Shown here one piece after another: positions 22,926-33,236 of a stretch of 64,000 nt of DNA. Location: assembly GCF_020497125.1 (NCBI RefSeq), contig NC_059079.1:8091053-8155052 (forward strand). Reading direction: 5' to 3'. How positions within the stretch are numbered: position 1 is the first letter of the stretch; each line of letters starts with the position of its first letter. Source of the stretch: Mauremys mutica (taxonomy: Eukaryota; Chordata; Testudines; Geoemydidae). The position numbers were made by a program, and so were the translations under genes. The notes beneath the pieces are model-generated. The model was not told the DNA's origin. It saw nothing but the letters and a program-made list of their open reading frames with translations, and searched no databases.

Positions 22926-23573
22926 TTGTGATTTCTCTCTCACCCCCCCCCTCACTTATTCTGAGATCCTGATTTAGGGATCTTGTGTTGTGTCTTAACT
23001 TGTCACTTTACTTTCTCAGAGCACTTGGAACTTCTTGCCACGCTGGCTGGCAATTCTGAGTGGGCGGGTGGTGAGATGCTTGCATTCTTCTCCATTGACA
23101 AAATTTTCCTCTCCACCCTCTAATTTTCTAACTCACTTGAACTCCCATTAATGTCAATGGAAACATCACACTCAAGAAGAGTACGATTTGAATACGAAAA
23201 AGGTCTGCAGCATGGATCAGGAAGGAGAATCGTGCCTAATTATTCTAGTATCCCTTAAATTTAATCACAGCTACATGAATGGCCTGCTCCATACAGCTGT
23301 CTTTAGTAGAATTATGTCCCAGCCCAAGCCTTGAAATCCAGGTCTCAATTTCTCTGAAGTTCAGAAGCAAAGTTTGCTTTCCGGCCTCTCTCTAAACTTC
23401 ACTAGTGAAAGGTGGTGACATAGGAAAGAAGGTGGGCAAATCTGACACACCAAGGTGTCCTCAGAGCTCATTTACAGCCATGGCTTCAGCCCATACTTCC
23501 TCTGACTTCGAACAGGTCGGCCAAGGTTCCCAGAGGAGCCTGTCATTGAAATAGCCAGTGTATAGCAAATCTT
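22926..23573. other. Non-coding stretch, nothing recognised
   Basis: No gene or repeat recognised. A poly-C run lies near 22943-22951. Confidence 0.4.
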
Positions 23574-23715
23574 GGGCTTGTCTTTACTGGGAAATCTCAG
23601 TGAGTTATAACACGTGTTCAATAACACAATGTGACCAGATGCCAAGTCATATTTCCATAGTGTTAAGTTACAGGTTAATTTAAAGGATGTTAGTTTCTCC
23701 AGTGCAGACAAGCCC
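23574..23715. mobile_element. GGGCTTG-ended MITE, 142 bp
   Basis: Left end GGGCTTGTCTTTACTGG and right end, on the opposite strand, GGGCTTGTCTGCACTGG match at 15 of 17 positions. The interior is AT-rich and non-coding. It shares its ends with the 250-bp element at 13916. No convincing target duplication is visible. Confidence 0.75.
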
Positions 23716-24850
23716 TTTATATGCAAAGAATCCTTCAAACCCAAATCACAATAGTGCAAGTGATAGTGACCTCAACATGGTTTAAAGGAAAGAGAGCTTG
23801 TAGACATCTTAAAATGTCAAGATGCGCCCAAGCTATGAGGTCCAGATGGCAGGTTTTAGAGCACATCTTTCTCTACTGAATACAAAATAAAAATTCTCTC
23901 TTCCCATATCCTTTCTATCGCATCACTTCAATGAATAATAAACTAAAAGACAGTTCAAAATAGAATGCAACTGCAAAGCCCCAGATTTTAAAAAGGAAGA
24001 AAGTTCCATCTGTCATCAAGAAATCCAAAGCACCAACGTGGAGTGCACCTGCCAAAAAGGTTTTATTTTTATGTTAAATATTGCTTTAAGGAAGAGAGAC
24101 GTTCTGGCAGATAAAGGCAGTCAGAAGAATGAATAGCTGAGATGCTCAGACAATAATTCTGTCCTTTGATTTCCTCTGGTGCTGCTGCTATCAGTTAGAC
24201 AACTGAATAGAAATCAGCTTATAAACAGGACCACCAATGCCCGTTTTAAAAAACCAAAACCACACAACAATCTGCAAATACTTAAAGAAATGCAGAATTT
24301 TGGTGTCCTCCTTTATGCCACCAATGGCTGAACACTGGGACTTTGGATAGACAAGACACCAGACCCTTCGTGCCCTGTTCTCCACAGCTGTAGTTTACAC
24401 TCAGATCTCCCTGTGCCCAGTGCTTTGAAATGCAGTGAAATGGAACAATATTATTTTCCTGTCATGCATGTAGGGGCTCTCTGTTCATGGTGCACTTTGG
24501 TCTTCATCCTAACTCTGCTCTGAGGACACTGTGTTCTTCCTATTTTGTTTGCTTCCTTCCAAATATACAGGAGGGGAAGGAAATATAGGATTGATGTGAG
24601 CCTTAGGGGAGGCAGGGTAGATTAGGACTAATCAGGGGGCCTGAATCTACCAAGTCTAGTGACCCTCTTCCAAAACATGGGGGAACCTAAACACTTCAGG
24701 CTCCCCTACAGAGATTCTTCCCCCTCCTTGCATCAGCTTCCTTCTAAACCACCCTTATCCCCAGATGAATTCTGCTATAGCCCTCTCTGCCTTCCCCCAA
24801 GGCTCAGATTTTCCCCCAGTCAGTTCCCAGACTCCTTGACCTTCCTCCTA
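23716..24850. other. Non-coding stretch, nothing recognised
   Basis: No gene, RNA or repeat recognised. Confidence 0.4.
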
Positions 24851-25099
24851 GGGTATGTTTACATTGAAATAAAAGACCAATGACATGGCCACAGATGGCC
24901 CAGGTCAGCTGACTCAGGCTTGCAGGGCTAAAACCAGCAGTGTAGATGCTCAGGCCCAGGCTCTGAAACCAGCCCAAGTCCAAATGTCTACACTGCTATT
25001 TTTAGCCCCAGAGCCTGAGCTGAGCAAACTTGAGTCAATTGACCCAGGCTCTGAAACTCAATGCCCCAGCTTGTTGTTGTTTGCAGTGTAAACATACCT
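24851..25099. mobile_element. Fold-back MITE with TACAC-type ends, 249 bp
   Basis: The ends GGGTATGTTTACATT and AGTGTAAACATACC are inverted copies. Further in, GGTCAGCTGACTCAGGCTTG and GAGTCAATTGACCCAGGCT, and GCAGTGTAGATG and GTCTACACTGC, also pair, so most of the element can fold on itself. It carries no protein. The same family is present at 47334. Confidence 0.75.
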
Positions 25100-25745
25100 C
25101 TAGTGTCTACCCAGCCTATGAGCCGCCTTAGTTAAGAGCATACCAGACCCTCTGGCTGATTACATTAACCTACTTAGGGTGGTGGTCTATTTATTTTCGG
25201 CTGTGAGCCAACGAAAACCATAAGATCCAACACAGGCCCCTGTCGCTGCTGTTTCTCTATAGTCTTCTTTAACAGCAGCAATTCTAACAGAAGATCAATA
25301 AGTTGTAGAAGAACCACCCCTCCCAGTTAGACAAGCTAGAATCCTTATCTGTGGTCTCAAAGCTCTTCCACAGGAAGTTATAAAGCTTCTAAGCAAGGGC
25401 CATCTGCTGATCAAGCCCACAGCTAGTCCTGATTAAATCACTGACTCAGAGAAAGAATTAGGAAGGTTTCTTCCTAGGGACGCTCTTGGGCAGATTGCTC
25501 GCAAGCCAGAAAAACTCTTCCTCTGACCCCTGCAAGGCCAATACAAACCCCACCCTTTCCCCTTCACACCTCAAACAGGTGGTTCTTCCAGTCTCTCTCT
25601 CTCTCTCTCACTCACTCAAAGACAGGTGATTTGATCTTTCCCAATCGCCCTCACCGCCAATCGTGGACAAATTGACCTTCGATTCATACAATCTGCCTAA
25701 GGAGGCTTCTTAGGCAGATCTCGTCTTCCTGCTCAGATTCCCTGC
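25100..25745. other. Non-coding stretch, nothing recognised
   Basis: No gene recognised. A short CT microsatellite lies at about 25594-25610. Confidence 0.4.
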
Positions 25746-25749
25746 TGCA

Positions 25750-26822
25750 CTTGACCTGCACAAAAACTGGCTAACTGATGGGTCTCAAAATGTAATTGAA
25801 AATGGGGCATGGTCATTTAGCATTTGTGTTTCCAGTGGTGTCCCACTGGGACTGGTTCTTGGCCCTACACTTTTTAACCTTTTTAAAAAAAAATGACCTA
25901 GAAGATGACAAAATCATCACTGATAAAGTTTGCAGATGATGGAAAGAGTGGGGGGGAGTGGTAAATAAAGAGGACTGGTCACTGATTCAGAGCAATATAG
26001 ATCACTTGGTAATCTGGGCAGAAACACACAATATGCATTTTAATACAGCTAAATTAAACTGTATACATCTAAGAACCAAGGACATGGGCCATACTTACAG
26101 GATGGGGTGGGGGCTCTATCCTGGGAAGCAGTGACTCAGGAAAAAAAATTGCAGGTCGTGATAGATTTTGAGCTGAACATGAACTCCCAGTGTGAAGTTG
26201 TGGCCAAAAGTAGTAATGCGATCCTGGGATACATAAACAGGAAAATCTTGACTAGGAGTAGAGAAGCTATTTTATCCCTCTATTTGGCACTGGTACAACC
26301 GCTTCTGAAATACTGAATCCAGTTCTGGAGCTCACAATTCAAAAAAGATGCTGATAAATTGGAGAGTGCTCAGAGAAGAGCCGTGGCAATGATTAAAGGA
26401 TAAAAACATGCCTTTAGTGATTGAGCTCTTTCAGTCTAGCCATTTAGCTTACCAAAGAGAAGGTTAAGGGCAACTTGATTACCATCTGTAAGTCTGTACT
26501 TGGGGATCAAATACTTAACATTGGGCTCTTCGATCTAATAGAGAAAGGTATAACATGATTCAACGGGGGGAAGTTGAAGCTAGACAAATGCAAACTAGAA
26601 ACAAGGCATACATATTTAATTGTGAGAGTAATTAACCATTGGAACAATTTTTCAAGGGTCATGTAGATTCTCCATCACTGACGTATTTAAAAATCAAGAT
26701 TGGGTGCATTTCTAACAGATCTGCTTTAGGAATTATTTGGGGGAAGATCTGTGACCTGTGTTATACAGCAGGTCAAACTAGATGATCACAATGATTCCTT
26801 CTGGCCTTGGAATCTATCAATT
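25750..26822 (+). mobile_element. CR1 LINE, 3' third with reverse-transcriptase fragments
   Basis: In order: GVPLGLVLGPTLFNLF near 25840 (reverse transcriptase motif GVPQGSVLGPxLF), IKFADD near 25922 (the catalytic FADD core), a 70-codon open stretch at 26107-26316 with VVAKSSNAILGYINR and ILTRSREAILSLYLALVQP, then QFWSSQF-like text, and finally the non-coding 3' end (TTGGAACAATTTTTCAAGGG; CTGTGTTATACAGCAGGTCA; CCTTCTGGCCTTGGAATCTA). CR1 copies itself through an RNA intermediate using this enzyme. The copy is 5'-truncated, frameshifted and has stops, so it is inactive. Internal deletions remove part of the region between the two frames. Confidence 0.9.
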
Positions 26823-26879
26823 GCTTAACTGACCAAGTAACCATGTAGCTTTTCTTGTAAACTTTGTACTCTATTCTTT

Positions 26880-26968
26880 GTCTTATTATGTTTATACTTA
26901 GACTGCAGGTCCTCAAGGCAGAAATCATGTCTTGTGTTTCTGGGAACAACAAAAATAAAGAACAAATA
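26880..26968 (+). mobile_element. Ancient LINE/SINE tail fragment
   Basis: GACTGCAGGTCCTCAAGGCA followed by GAAATCATGTCTTGTGTTTC resembles the common tail that usually reads GACTGTAAGCTCTTCGGGGC AGGGACC. The same family, more complete, is at 34866, 39425 and (reverse) 56843. I think it is an L2 or L3-type 3' end; exact family uncertain. Confidence 0.5.
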
Positions 26969-27734
26969 AGATATCTCTAAGATTCTTAGCCACAAAAAGA
27001 ACCTATACGGTGACTAAAATATCTAACATATGCACACATTTCAACCTGGAGGTATATTTTATTGGTTAGTGTTCTCAAATGCTTAAGAAGACTGTTGGGG
27101 GAGGAGTTACAGGGCCGTTATCAGACTCAGTTCAGTTCAGATTGTTATTTGTATGGCAGTGGAGCCTAGAGGTCAGCACTCCTTTGTGATGGAGACAATC
27201 ACAATGAGCAGTAGTCAAGAACAATAGGTTGGAGAAGGACTGGGATGAGAAAGAGGCAGATCCATGGTGAAGTTAACTGACGTAGGGAGTCCGGGGGATT
27301 GTTCAAAGGACACAGGGATCTGCTCAGCCTGCTAGAGACCTGCCCCATTTTAGGATACTGGTCCGTCTGCCTGTAGGAAATGTGTTGGTGGTCTTGTTTC
27401 TGCTCCTTTTGGATGCATACTCACATTTCAAAACTTACCCAATTAACACTAATCGGCCTGCCTGCTGGCAGACACAGCAGAGCAGTTAAGTAGTAAATGG
27501 GCCATGGAGGTTGAACTACCTTATCTCCCAAGCAGGTCCTTTCAGATCCAGGTTGAGTTACATTCACAAGGCAATGCAAGGGAAGCTTGCACTGCTGCTG
27601 CTGCCTATGCTATATTTATTTCTTTAAATGCCTTGGTTTTCCATCTCTACCTGGGGATGATGATGATGCATATCCATCACAGAGAGGTTTTACAAGACAA
27701 TGTTTTAAAAGTGCTTTGAGATACAAGACTGAAA
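26969..27734. other. Non-coding stretch, nothing recognised
   Basis: No gene or repeat recognised; GATGATGATG at about 27656 is a very short microsatellite. Confidence 0.4.
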
Positions 27735-27793
27735 GATTTCAGAGTAGCAGCCATGTTAGTCTGTATCCGCAAAAAGAGCAAGAGTACTAGAAT
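27735..27793 (-). mobile_element. Penelope-like element 3' tail fragment
   Basis: TTTCAGAGTAGCAGCCATGT then TAGTCTGTATCCGCAAAAAG is the same terminal text as the larger copy at 42337 (GGGGTAGCCGTGTTAGTCTG TATCCACAAAAAC). Only about 60 bases remain. Confidence 0.6.
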
Positions 27794-28390
27794 CTCTTAT
27801 TCTCCCATCTGAAATGTTATGGGAAGTTGGTTTAAAATGTGGCTCTGCTCTGAAAATATAAACATGGCATCTTCTTAATAGGTCTGAATTCCTGTGTGCA
27901 TCCAGACACATCAGCTCAATCTACTTTTTATTCCTCTTACCTGTGAAAAGCCATCACACTATGGGCCCACTGGCTCTCACATACCTCACAGGACGTTCAG
28001 AACCACACATAAGGCCTCATATTGGTCTCGCCAACCATGGGAGAACTTCATTGATTTTAATGGAATAATTCTTGATTTACACCACACTAAGTGAAATAAG
28101 GGGCTTAGAATGCAGAAACTGCATATTTGAACTGTGCAAACAGTCACATTCCACTAACCTACGTTTGCTTATTCCATTGACTGGCATTAGTGGGACTACA
28201 CAGAAGATGTCATACCCAAACTTTTCCCAAGACAAGCTGTCACAATGTAGAGTCAGGATTCAAGCTAGTCAGGAATAGATCAATATTTTTTCATTGGAAA
28301 ATGATTTGTCGAAACAAATGGTTTTGCAGAAACATATTGGATTCAACAAATTGTCAGAAAGGTTTCTTAGGACCAAGACGGAATTTCTGA
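27794..28390. other. Non-coding stretch, nothing recognised
   Basis: No gene or repeat recognised in about 600 bases. Confidence 0.4.
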
Positions 28391-28398
28391 GAGAGGGC

Positions 28399-28735
28399 CA
28401 GAAGTGAAAGTGGGCCGGTACAACGGACCGGTAAGAAGTGGCCGCCGATATGGGCCCGTACTCAGCCGACATTAAAGCGCTGCCACTTTTGCCCCCCCTT
28501 CCACCCAAAAAGGGCAGCTGCCCTGGGGCCCGGCGATTTACCGCAGCAGCGGCTGGAGCCTCAGGGCCTTTGAATCACCGCCAGAGCCCCGGGTGGTGCG
28601 GGCCGGGCAGCACTGAAGGGCTGGCTGTGGGAGGCTGACCCCAGCCCCACCCCTTCCACCCAAGGCCCTGCCCCGTCTGGGGCCCTGGAGCCAGGCCCCC
28701 ATACCAGTAAGACTTTTAAGTTACTTTCACCCCTG
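28399..28735. mobile_element. GC-rich non-autonomous hAT-type element, 337 bp
   Basis: Left end CAGAAGTGAAAGTGGG and right end (opposite strand) CAGGGGTGAAAGTAAC form the inverted termini. Flanking 8-mers GAGAGGGC (28391-28398) and GAGATGGC (28736-28743) agree at 7 of 8 positions, as expected of a hAT insertion. The interior is GC-rich with CCGGTAC words near the left end and has no coding capacity. Confidence 0.85.
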
Positions 28736-28754
28736 GAGATGGCACCCACCCCAG

Positions 28755-28802
28755 ACTAGCCAATAGCCCAGTGGTTAGGTCACTCACTTGGTTTGTCACT
28801 CA
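28755..28802 (+). repeat. tRNA-derived repeat fragment
   Basis: TAGCCCAGTGGTTAGGTCAC TCACTTGG has the form of a tRNA A-box region (GCNNAGTGGTTAGAGCACTC) as found at the head of tRNA-derived SINEs. The reverse-strand version with the B-box half is at 52015-52075. Not a functional tRNA. Confidence 0.5.
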
Positions 28803-28842
28803 CCTAACCATGAGTTTTCAATGGCACTTAAAGGAGTTAGAC

Positions 28843-29095
28843 CAGCAGTGGGCAGCCTGCGGCCTGCAGGCCATACGTGCCCCATCAGGGTAACGCATTG
28901 GCAGGCTGCGACAGTTTGTTTTCATTGACCGTCCGCAGGCACAGTTGCCCACTGCTCCCAGTGGCCGGGAACGGCGAACTGCAGCCACTGGGAGCTGTGG
29001 GCCCCGTGACTGTGGATGGTCAATGTAAAACTGTCATGGCTCGCCAGTGGATTACCCTGACAGGCCGGGTGCGGCCCGCAGGTTCCCCACCACAG
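28843..29095. mobile_element. hAT-type fold-back element, about 253 bp
   Basis: The left CAGTGGGCAGCCTGCGGCC and the right GCGGCCCGCAGGTTCCCCAC are inverted copies. Further inward CCCACTGCTCCCAGTGGCC faces GCCACTGGGAGCTGTGGG, and CATTGACCGTC faces GATGGTCAATG, so the element folds into a long hairpin. The usual CAGTGG-type hAT ends are present but no matching target duplication is visible. Confidence 0.75.
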
Positions 29096-29103
29096 TACTA
29101 GTG

Positions 29104-30637
29104 GCTCTAAATAAAGGGAAAATGTCACAGAAGATGAGTGTTCACTGCCAAAAAGGAGCATTAAAAATGACAAATTCCAAGGAGCCTAAAGACTACAGCT
29201 AAACCCAGAGAACAGAGTTTCCCAGCAAAACCCAGGAAAACAGTGAGTAAACAAAGAACATATGGGATCAGTAGTCAAGCATGGAAAAAAAGCGGAGGTG
29301 GAGGAGAGAGAAAAACCATCCAGCTGAATAACTGGCCAACGAGAGCCCTATGGATTTTTAGATTTATTTCCACTATATTGGGTATCTTTTCTATCATCTT
29401 GTCTTTAGTGTATTTGCACTCTCTGTTACCATGGTCTCAGTTATTGCCTTTTTCTTTCTACAGATGGTTTAAAAATATATATGTCTAAAACCTCCAGTGA
29501 TAAAAGACTCCAGCTAATATCAAGATTTTGCTGGATGTTACTCCAAAAAAAAAAAAAAGAGAAAGAAAAAAAATCAATGAAGGAAGAGGGAAGAATGCGT
29601 GTGCTCTATTTCCCTCACTGGGCTTTTTCTGATTTGCACTGCCGGGAGAAATCTCTTTTAGAATATTGTCTCATTTATACTGCGAGAAACCTCTCAGCAT
29701 GCAGAGGGTGGGGTGGAGGCATTTATAAAAAAAACAAAAAACCATCTGCCTAACCTTCTTCTTACATTCTCCTCCATTTAGGTTTACACTGGCGAAAATC
29801 AATGATAAGAAATAAAATAAATATTTATCGAACTGGCGCCTTTCACTCGGAAGCTATAGCATATGCTGAACACGCTCTGTTTTCCTGGATGTTTTTTTCC
29901 CTCCTGCATCAAGCCCTTGTTCTGTCAGAATTGTTTTCATGTTAGTATTAGTCAGTCACTCCCCATGTGTCAGTAAATGCAAAACATGCCTGCTGTGAGA
30001 CAGAGAGAGCTGGTGCCACTTTGCAGTTCCTCAGAATGCGAGCTGGCGCAAAGACAAAGCTCACACAAAAGATGACAGGCATCACCACCTGCTTTTCCAA
30101 ACAACGAACAGGGGAAATGACAATGTCTTGGGAATGAGGGTGGGGGAGAGTAAGTAGACTTCAAGAAGTGGAAATTCAGTTTCTCCTCATTGAAGAAGTA
30201 TGGTATGAAACAGTTACTTAGCAGCCCTGCACTTCACAGCTGCTCAAGGAAACCAACATCTGTGCACTGGGTCAGGTATTACATCCTGGCAGTTGAACAA
30301 GGCAGCCAGCTATAGCCTGTTTGTTTATTTTACAGGCATTTCTATCGTGCTCCTCATTGCAGTCTATCAGTGCCTTACAAACGTTAATGAATTTAGCCAC
30401 AAGACACCATGTGAAACAGGGAGGCTTTAATATATCCATTTTGACTAATGAGGGAACGAATTTTGGCCGAAGGACTGATTTGACAGGAAGGTTGTATGGT
30501 TAAGGCCCTAGACTGACTGGGCCTTGGGAGAATAGTTCCCTACCTCACGTGTGGTGGGATAACACATGTCCAGCACTCAGACATTGATGCTATAGACGTT
30601 GTATAAGGAGCTACACTTAGTACACAAAAGCATAACT
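29104..30637. other. Non-coding stretch with A-rich tracts
   Basis: No gene recognised. Poly-A with interruptions lies at 29545-29573. About 29765-29900 (TTTAGGTTTACACTGG through AAGCTATAGCATATGC) is a candidate conserved non-coding element judged only from its even, non-repetitive AT-rich composition. Confidence 0.4.
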
Positions 30638-30908
30638 GGGTTCAAAAAAGAATTAGATGAGTTTATGAAGGTTAGGTCCAGCAACTACTATTGGCCAAGA
30701 CGGTCAGGGACACAACCCCTGCTCCAGGTGTCCCTACACCTCCAACTACCAGAACCAGGAGCAGACAATAGGGGATAGTCTCTCAAAATTGCCCTGTTCT
30801 GTTCCTTTCCTCTGAAGCATCTGGCACTGGCAACAGTCAGAGACAGGGTACTGGGTTAGATGGACCCTTGCTCTGACCCACTGTGGTCATTCTTATGCTC
30901 TTATATGT
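30638..30908 (+). mobile_element. CR1/L3-type LINE 3' end
   Basis: GGGTTCAAAAAAGAATTAGA TGAGTTTATG, then TCTGAAGCATCTGGCACTGG, then TACTGGGTTAGATGGACCCT and TGCTCTGACCCACTGTGGTC ATTCTTATG are the characteristic 3' end of an older CR1 group distinct from the copies at 25750 and 32039. Non-coding tail only. Confidence 0.8.
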
Positions 30909-30939
30909 AGTTAGCTCTGGGCATCCAGGGGTGGCATTT

Positions 30940-31020
30940 CAAAAGGTTCTGAGCATCTATCACTCCAATTGATTTCAGTTGGAGTTTTGGTGCTCAGCAA
31001 CTTTGAAAATCAGGCCCTAC
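30940..31020. repeat. Ancient palindromic repeat half
   Basis: TTTCAAAAGGTTCTGAGCAT followed by TGATTTCAGTTGGAGTTTTG and CTTTGAAAATCAGGCCC matches the AAAATCAGGCCC-ended palindromic family seen elsewhere in the window. Both ends are present in worn form. Confidence 0.5.
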
Positions 31021-31054
31021 ATGTCTCAAGCTCGGCTCCCAAGCTCAACAGACC

Positions 31055-31380
31055 CTTAAATGTTTGGGCATAAATGATTTGCCCAAGGTCACACAGGAAG
31101 TTTGTGGCACAGTCAGAAATGTCACAGAATCATAGAATATCAGGGTTGGAAGGGACCTCAGGAGGTCTAGTCCAACCCCTTGCTTAAAGCAGGACCAGTC
31201 CCCAGACAGATTTTTTATTTTTTTTTAAACCCCTGTTCCCTAAATGCCCCCCTCAAGGATTGAACTCACAGCCCTGGGTTTAGCAGTCCAATGCGCAAAC
31301 CACTGAGCTATCCCTGCCCCTCAGAGCTTCTAACTCCCAGCCTAATACTTTAGCCAATAGACCATTCTTTCCTGATTTAT
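31055..31380 (-). mobile_element. MIR-like SINE interrupted by a younger SINE
   Basis: ATTTGCCCAAGGTCACACAG to about 31121 and GAGCTTCTAACTCCCAGCCT AATACTTTAGCCAATAGACCA from 31323 are the two halves of a reverse-strand MIR. The SINE at 31128-31320 sits exactly between them, so the MIR is older. Confidence 0.7.
31128..31320 (-). mobile_element. tRNA-headed SINE with CR1-like tail, copy 1
   Basis: Read on the reverse strand, it starts GGGGCAGGGATAGCTCAGTG, a tRNA A box, continues to GTGAGTTCAATCC, a B box, and ends in the CR1-like tail CCTTCCAACCCTGATATTCT ATGATTC. This is the plan of tortoise Pol III SINEs (Cry-type) that borrow the CR1 machinery. The flanks TCACAG (31122-31127) and TCAGAG (31321-31326) are a likely short target duplication. 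The T-rich middle (31211-31228) is an internal expansion. Confidence 0.85.
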
Positions 31381-32038
31381 AATTTTCATATTGCCCATTT
31401 TAATTACAGTCTGTCTCCTTCCAAAAGGAAACAAATACTAGGGCGGTACACAGCCGATGGATCAGGAATGAAATACAGAAGAGTTATTTGTTTTCAACAC
31501 TGCAGCTGATTTTCAATAATCAGAGCCCCAAAACTACCCCTGAGATCTTGGTCAGATGTTTGACCTTTAACTCCCAGTGAAGCCTCCAGTCATGAAAAAT
31601 GCCACAGAAACATTAATGAGCAGTTGCAGTCAGGGCCTCTGTTTAATCTTCCATCCATCTGATGGCCCCTCCAGCAGTACAATGACCTATGCTTCTGCAA
31701 TACTTGGCACTCACATAGTGCTTTACCTTTCCAAAGCACTTCACAGGTATCAATCAAATCATGCTGATTGATTGGCTCAGTACTGATTCAGAGGGATGAG
31801 CACCACCTACTGAGTTAGCAGTACTGCTTCCTGCAGCGCAGAGAAGACAGTGAAATAGAAGCTATCCAGTGACTGACCTGTCGGAGCTCTCTTACTGTGT
31901 GGTGTGGCTGAACGCTATGAGACATCATGATCATGCGGGTGGGGATGGGGCATTTGGGGGAGGGGTCAGAATTAATTTTTACATTCAGACTCTTCTCCTG
32001 CAAAGAGATTGACGGCACAGAGGACCATTGATATCAAC
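31381..32038. other. Non-coding stretch
   Basis: No gene. About 31690-31760 (GGCACTCACATAGTGCTTTA through AAAGCACTTCACAGGTATCA) resembles the common vertebrate tail with CAAAGCACTTTACAGGT, too short to classify. Confidence 0.4.
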
Positions 32039-32998
32039 TAGACTCATAGATTATAAAGCCAGAAAGGACCATTGTGACCATCTAGTCTGACCTCCTGTAT
32101 AACACAGGCCATAGGACTTCTCTGAATTAATTTGTGCTTGAACATATCTTTTAGAGAAACATCCAATCTTGATTTAAACATTTCCAGTGATTGAGAATCC
32201 ACCACAATCCTTGGTAAATTGTTCCTATGGTTAATTACCCTATTAAATATTTGTGGCTTATCTCTAATCTGAATGTGTCAAGCTTCAATTTCCAATTATT
32301 GGATCTTGTTATACCATTGTCTGCTACACTGAAGAGCCCTCTATTATCAATTTTCTGTTCCACATGTCAGTACTGGTAGACTGATCAAGTCACCCTTAAT
32401 TTTCTCTTTGTTAAGATAAACACACTGAGTTCCCAGAGTCATTCACTTTAAGTCCAGTTAATCATTTTCATGGCTCTTCTCTGAACTCCCTCCAGTTTAT
32501 GAGCATTGACTTGCAGACACTAGAACCGGAATCAGTCTTCCATTAGTGGTCAGACCTGTGTCAAATACAGAGGTAATGTCAATCCTATTCAAAATTACCT
32601 TGTTTATGAATCCCAGGATTGCATTAGCCCTTTTGGCTACAGCATCATGTTGGGCTACAGCATCATGGGAACTCATGTTCGGCTGATTATTCACCATGAG
32701 CCCCAAGTCCTTCTCAGTGTCATGGTTTCCCAGAATAGAATCCCACAGCCTGTAAGTATGGCCTACATCCTTTGTTCCTACAGGTATACATTCATGTTTG
32801 GCCATATTAAAACTACTATTGTTTGTTTGTCCCCAGATTACCAAGCGATCCAGATGGCTCTGGATCAGTGACCTGTCCTCTTCATTATTTACTCCTCCCC
32901 CACTCCTTGTGTCATCTGCAAACTTTATCCGTGATGATTTTACATTTTCTTGCAGGTCACTGATAAAAAATGTTTTTAAAAAGCATAAGGCCAGGATA
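32039..32998 (-). mobile_element. CR1 LINE, reverse strand, with catalytic motif
   Basis: Reading the reverse strand: IKFADDT near 32930 (the catalytic FADD motif of reverse transcriptase), then an open stretch with NNSSFNMAKHECIPVGTKDV, HTYRLWDSILGNHDTEKDLG, LMVNNQPNMSS and KRANAILGFINKVILN, then the non-coding 3' end finishing at 32039 (GGCCTGTGTTATACAGGAGG TCAGACTAGATG on the reverse strand). The enzyme would copy the element's RNA into DNA; this copy is truncated and dead. An 18-bp tandem duplication (32635-32652 and 32653-32670) gives a doubled HDAVAQHDAVA in the frame. Confidence 0.9.
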
Positions 32999-33164
32999 TG
33001 TTGATTTGTATCGTGCTAGCAAGGTTCCATGTAGTCATCTCTCCTTACAGAATAAAGGGTTACCTCTGTTTAATGCACAAGACTAGAGGTCTTCCTAAAA
33101 CAGAAGTAGCTCAACCAGAAGTAATGGGCTCCTGCAGAAACCCCGGGTGACATGCTATAGACCA

Positions 33165-33236
33165 TGCTATGGAGGAGGTCAGACAAGACCACCACAACGG
33201 TTGGTCTTCTGGCCTTAAAATCTACAAATCTTAATA
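33165..33236 (+). mobile_element. CR1-type 3' tail fragment
   Basis: ATGGAGGAGGTCAGACAAGA and GGTCTTCTGGCCTTAAAATC TAC match the last bases of CR1 (AGGAGGTCAGACTAGATGAT ... TTCTGGCCTTAAAATCTATG). A short 3' end only. Confidence 0.65.

Noticed and set aside
28399..28735. Possible second CpG island
   Set aside because: Again bounded by inverted ends and a near-perfect 8-bp duplication; it is a GC-rich hAT-type element.
31258..31320. Possible tRNA gene on the reverse strand
   Set aside because: A and B boxes are present, but the sequence continues directly into a CR1-like tail and recurs at 43171, so it is the head of a SINE.
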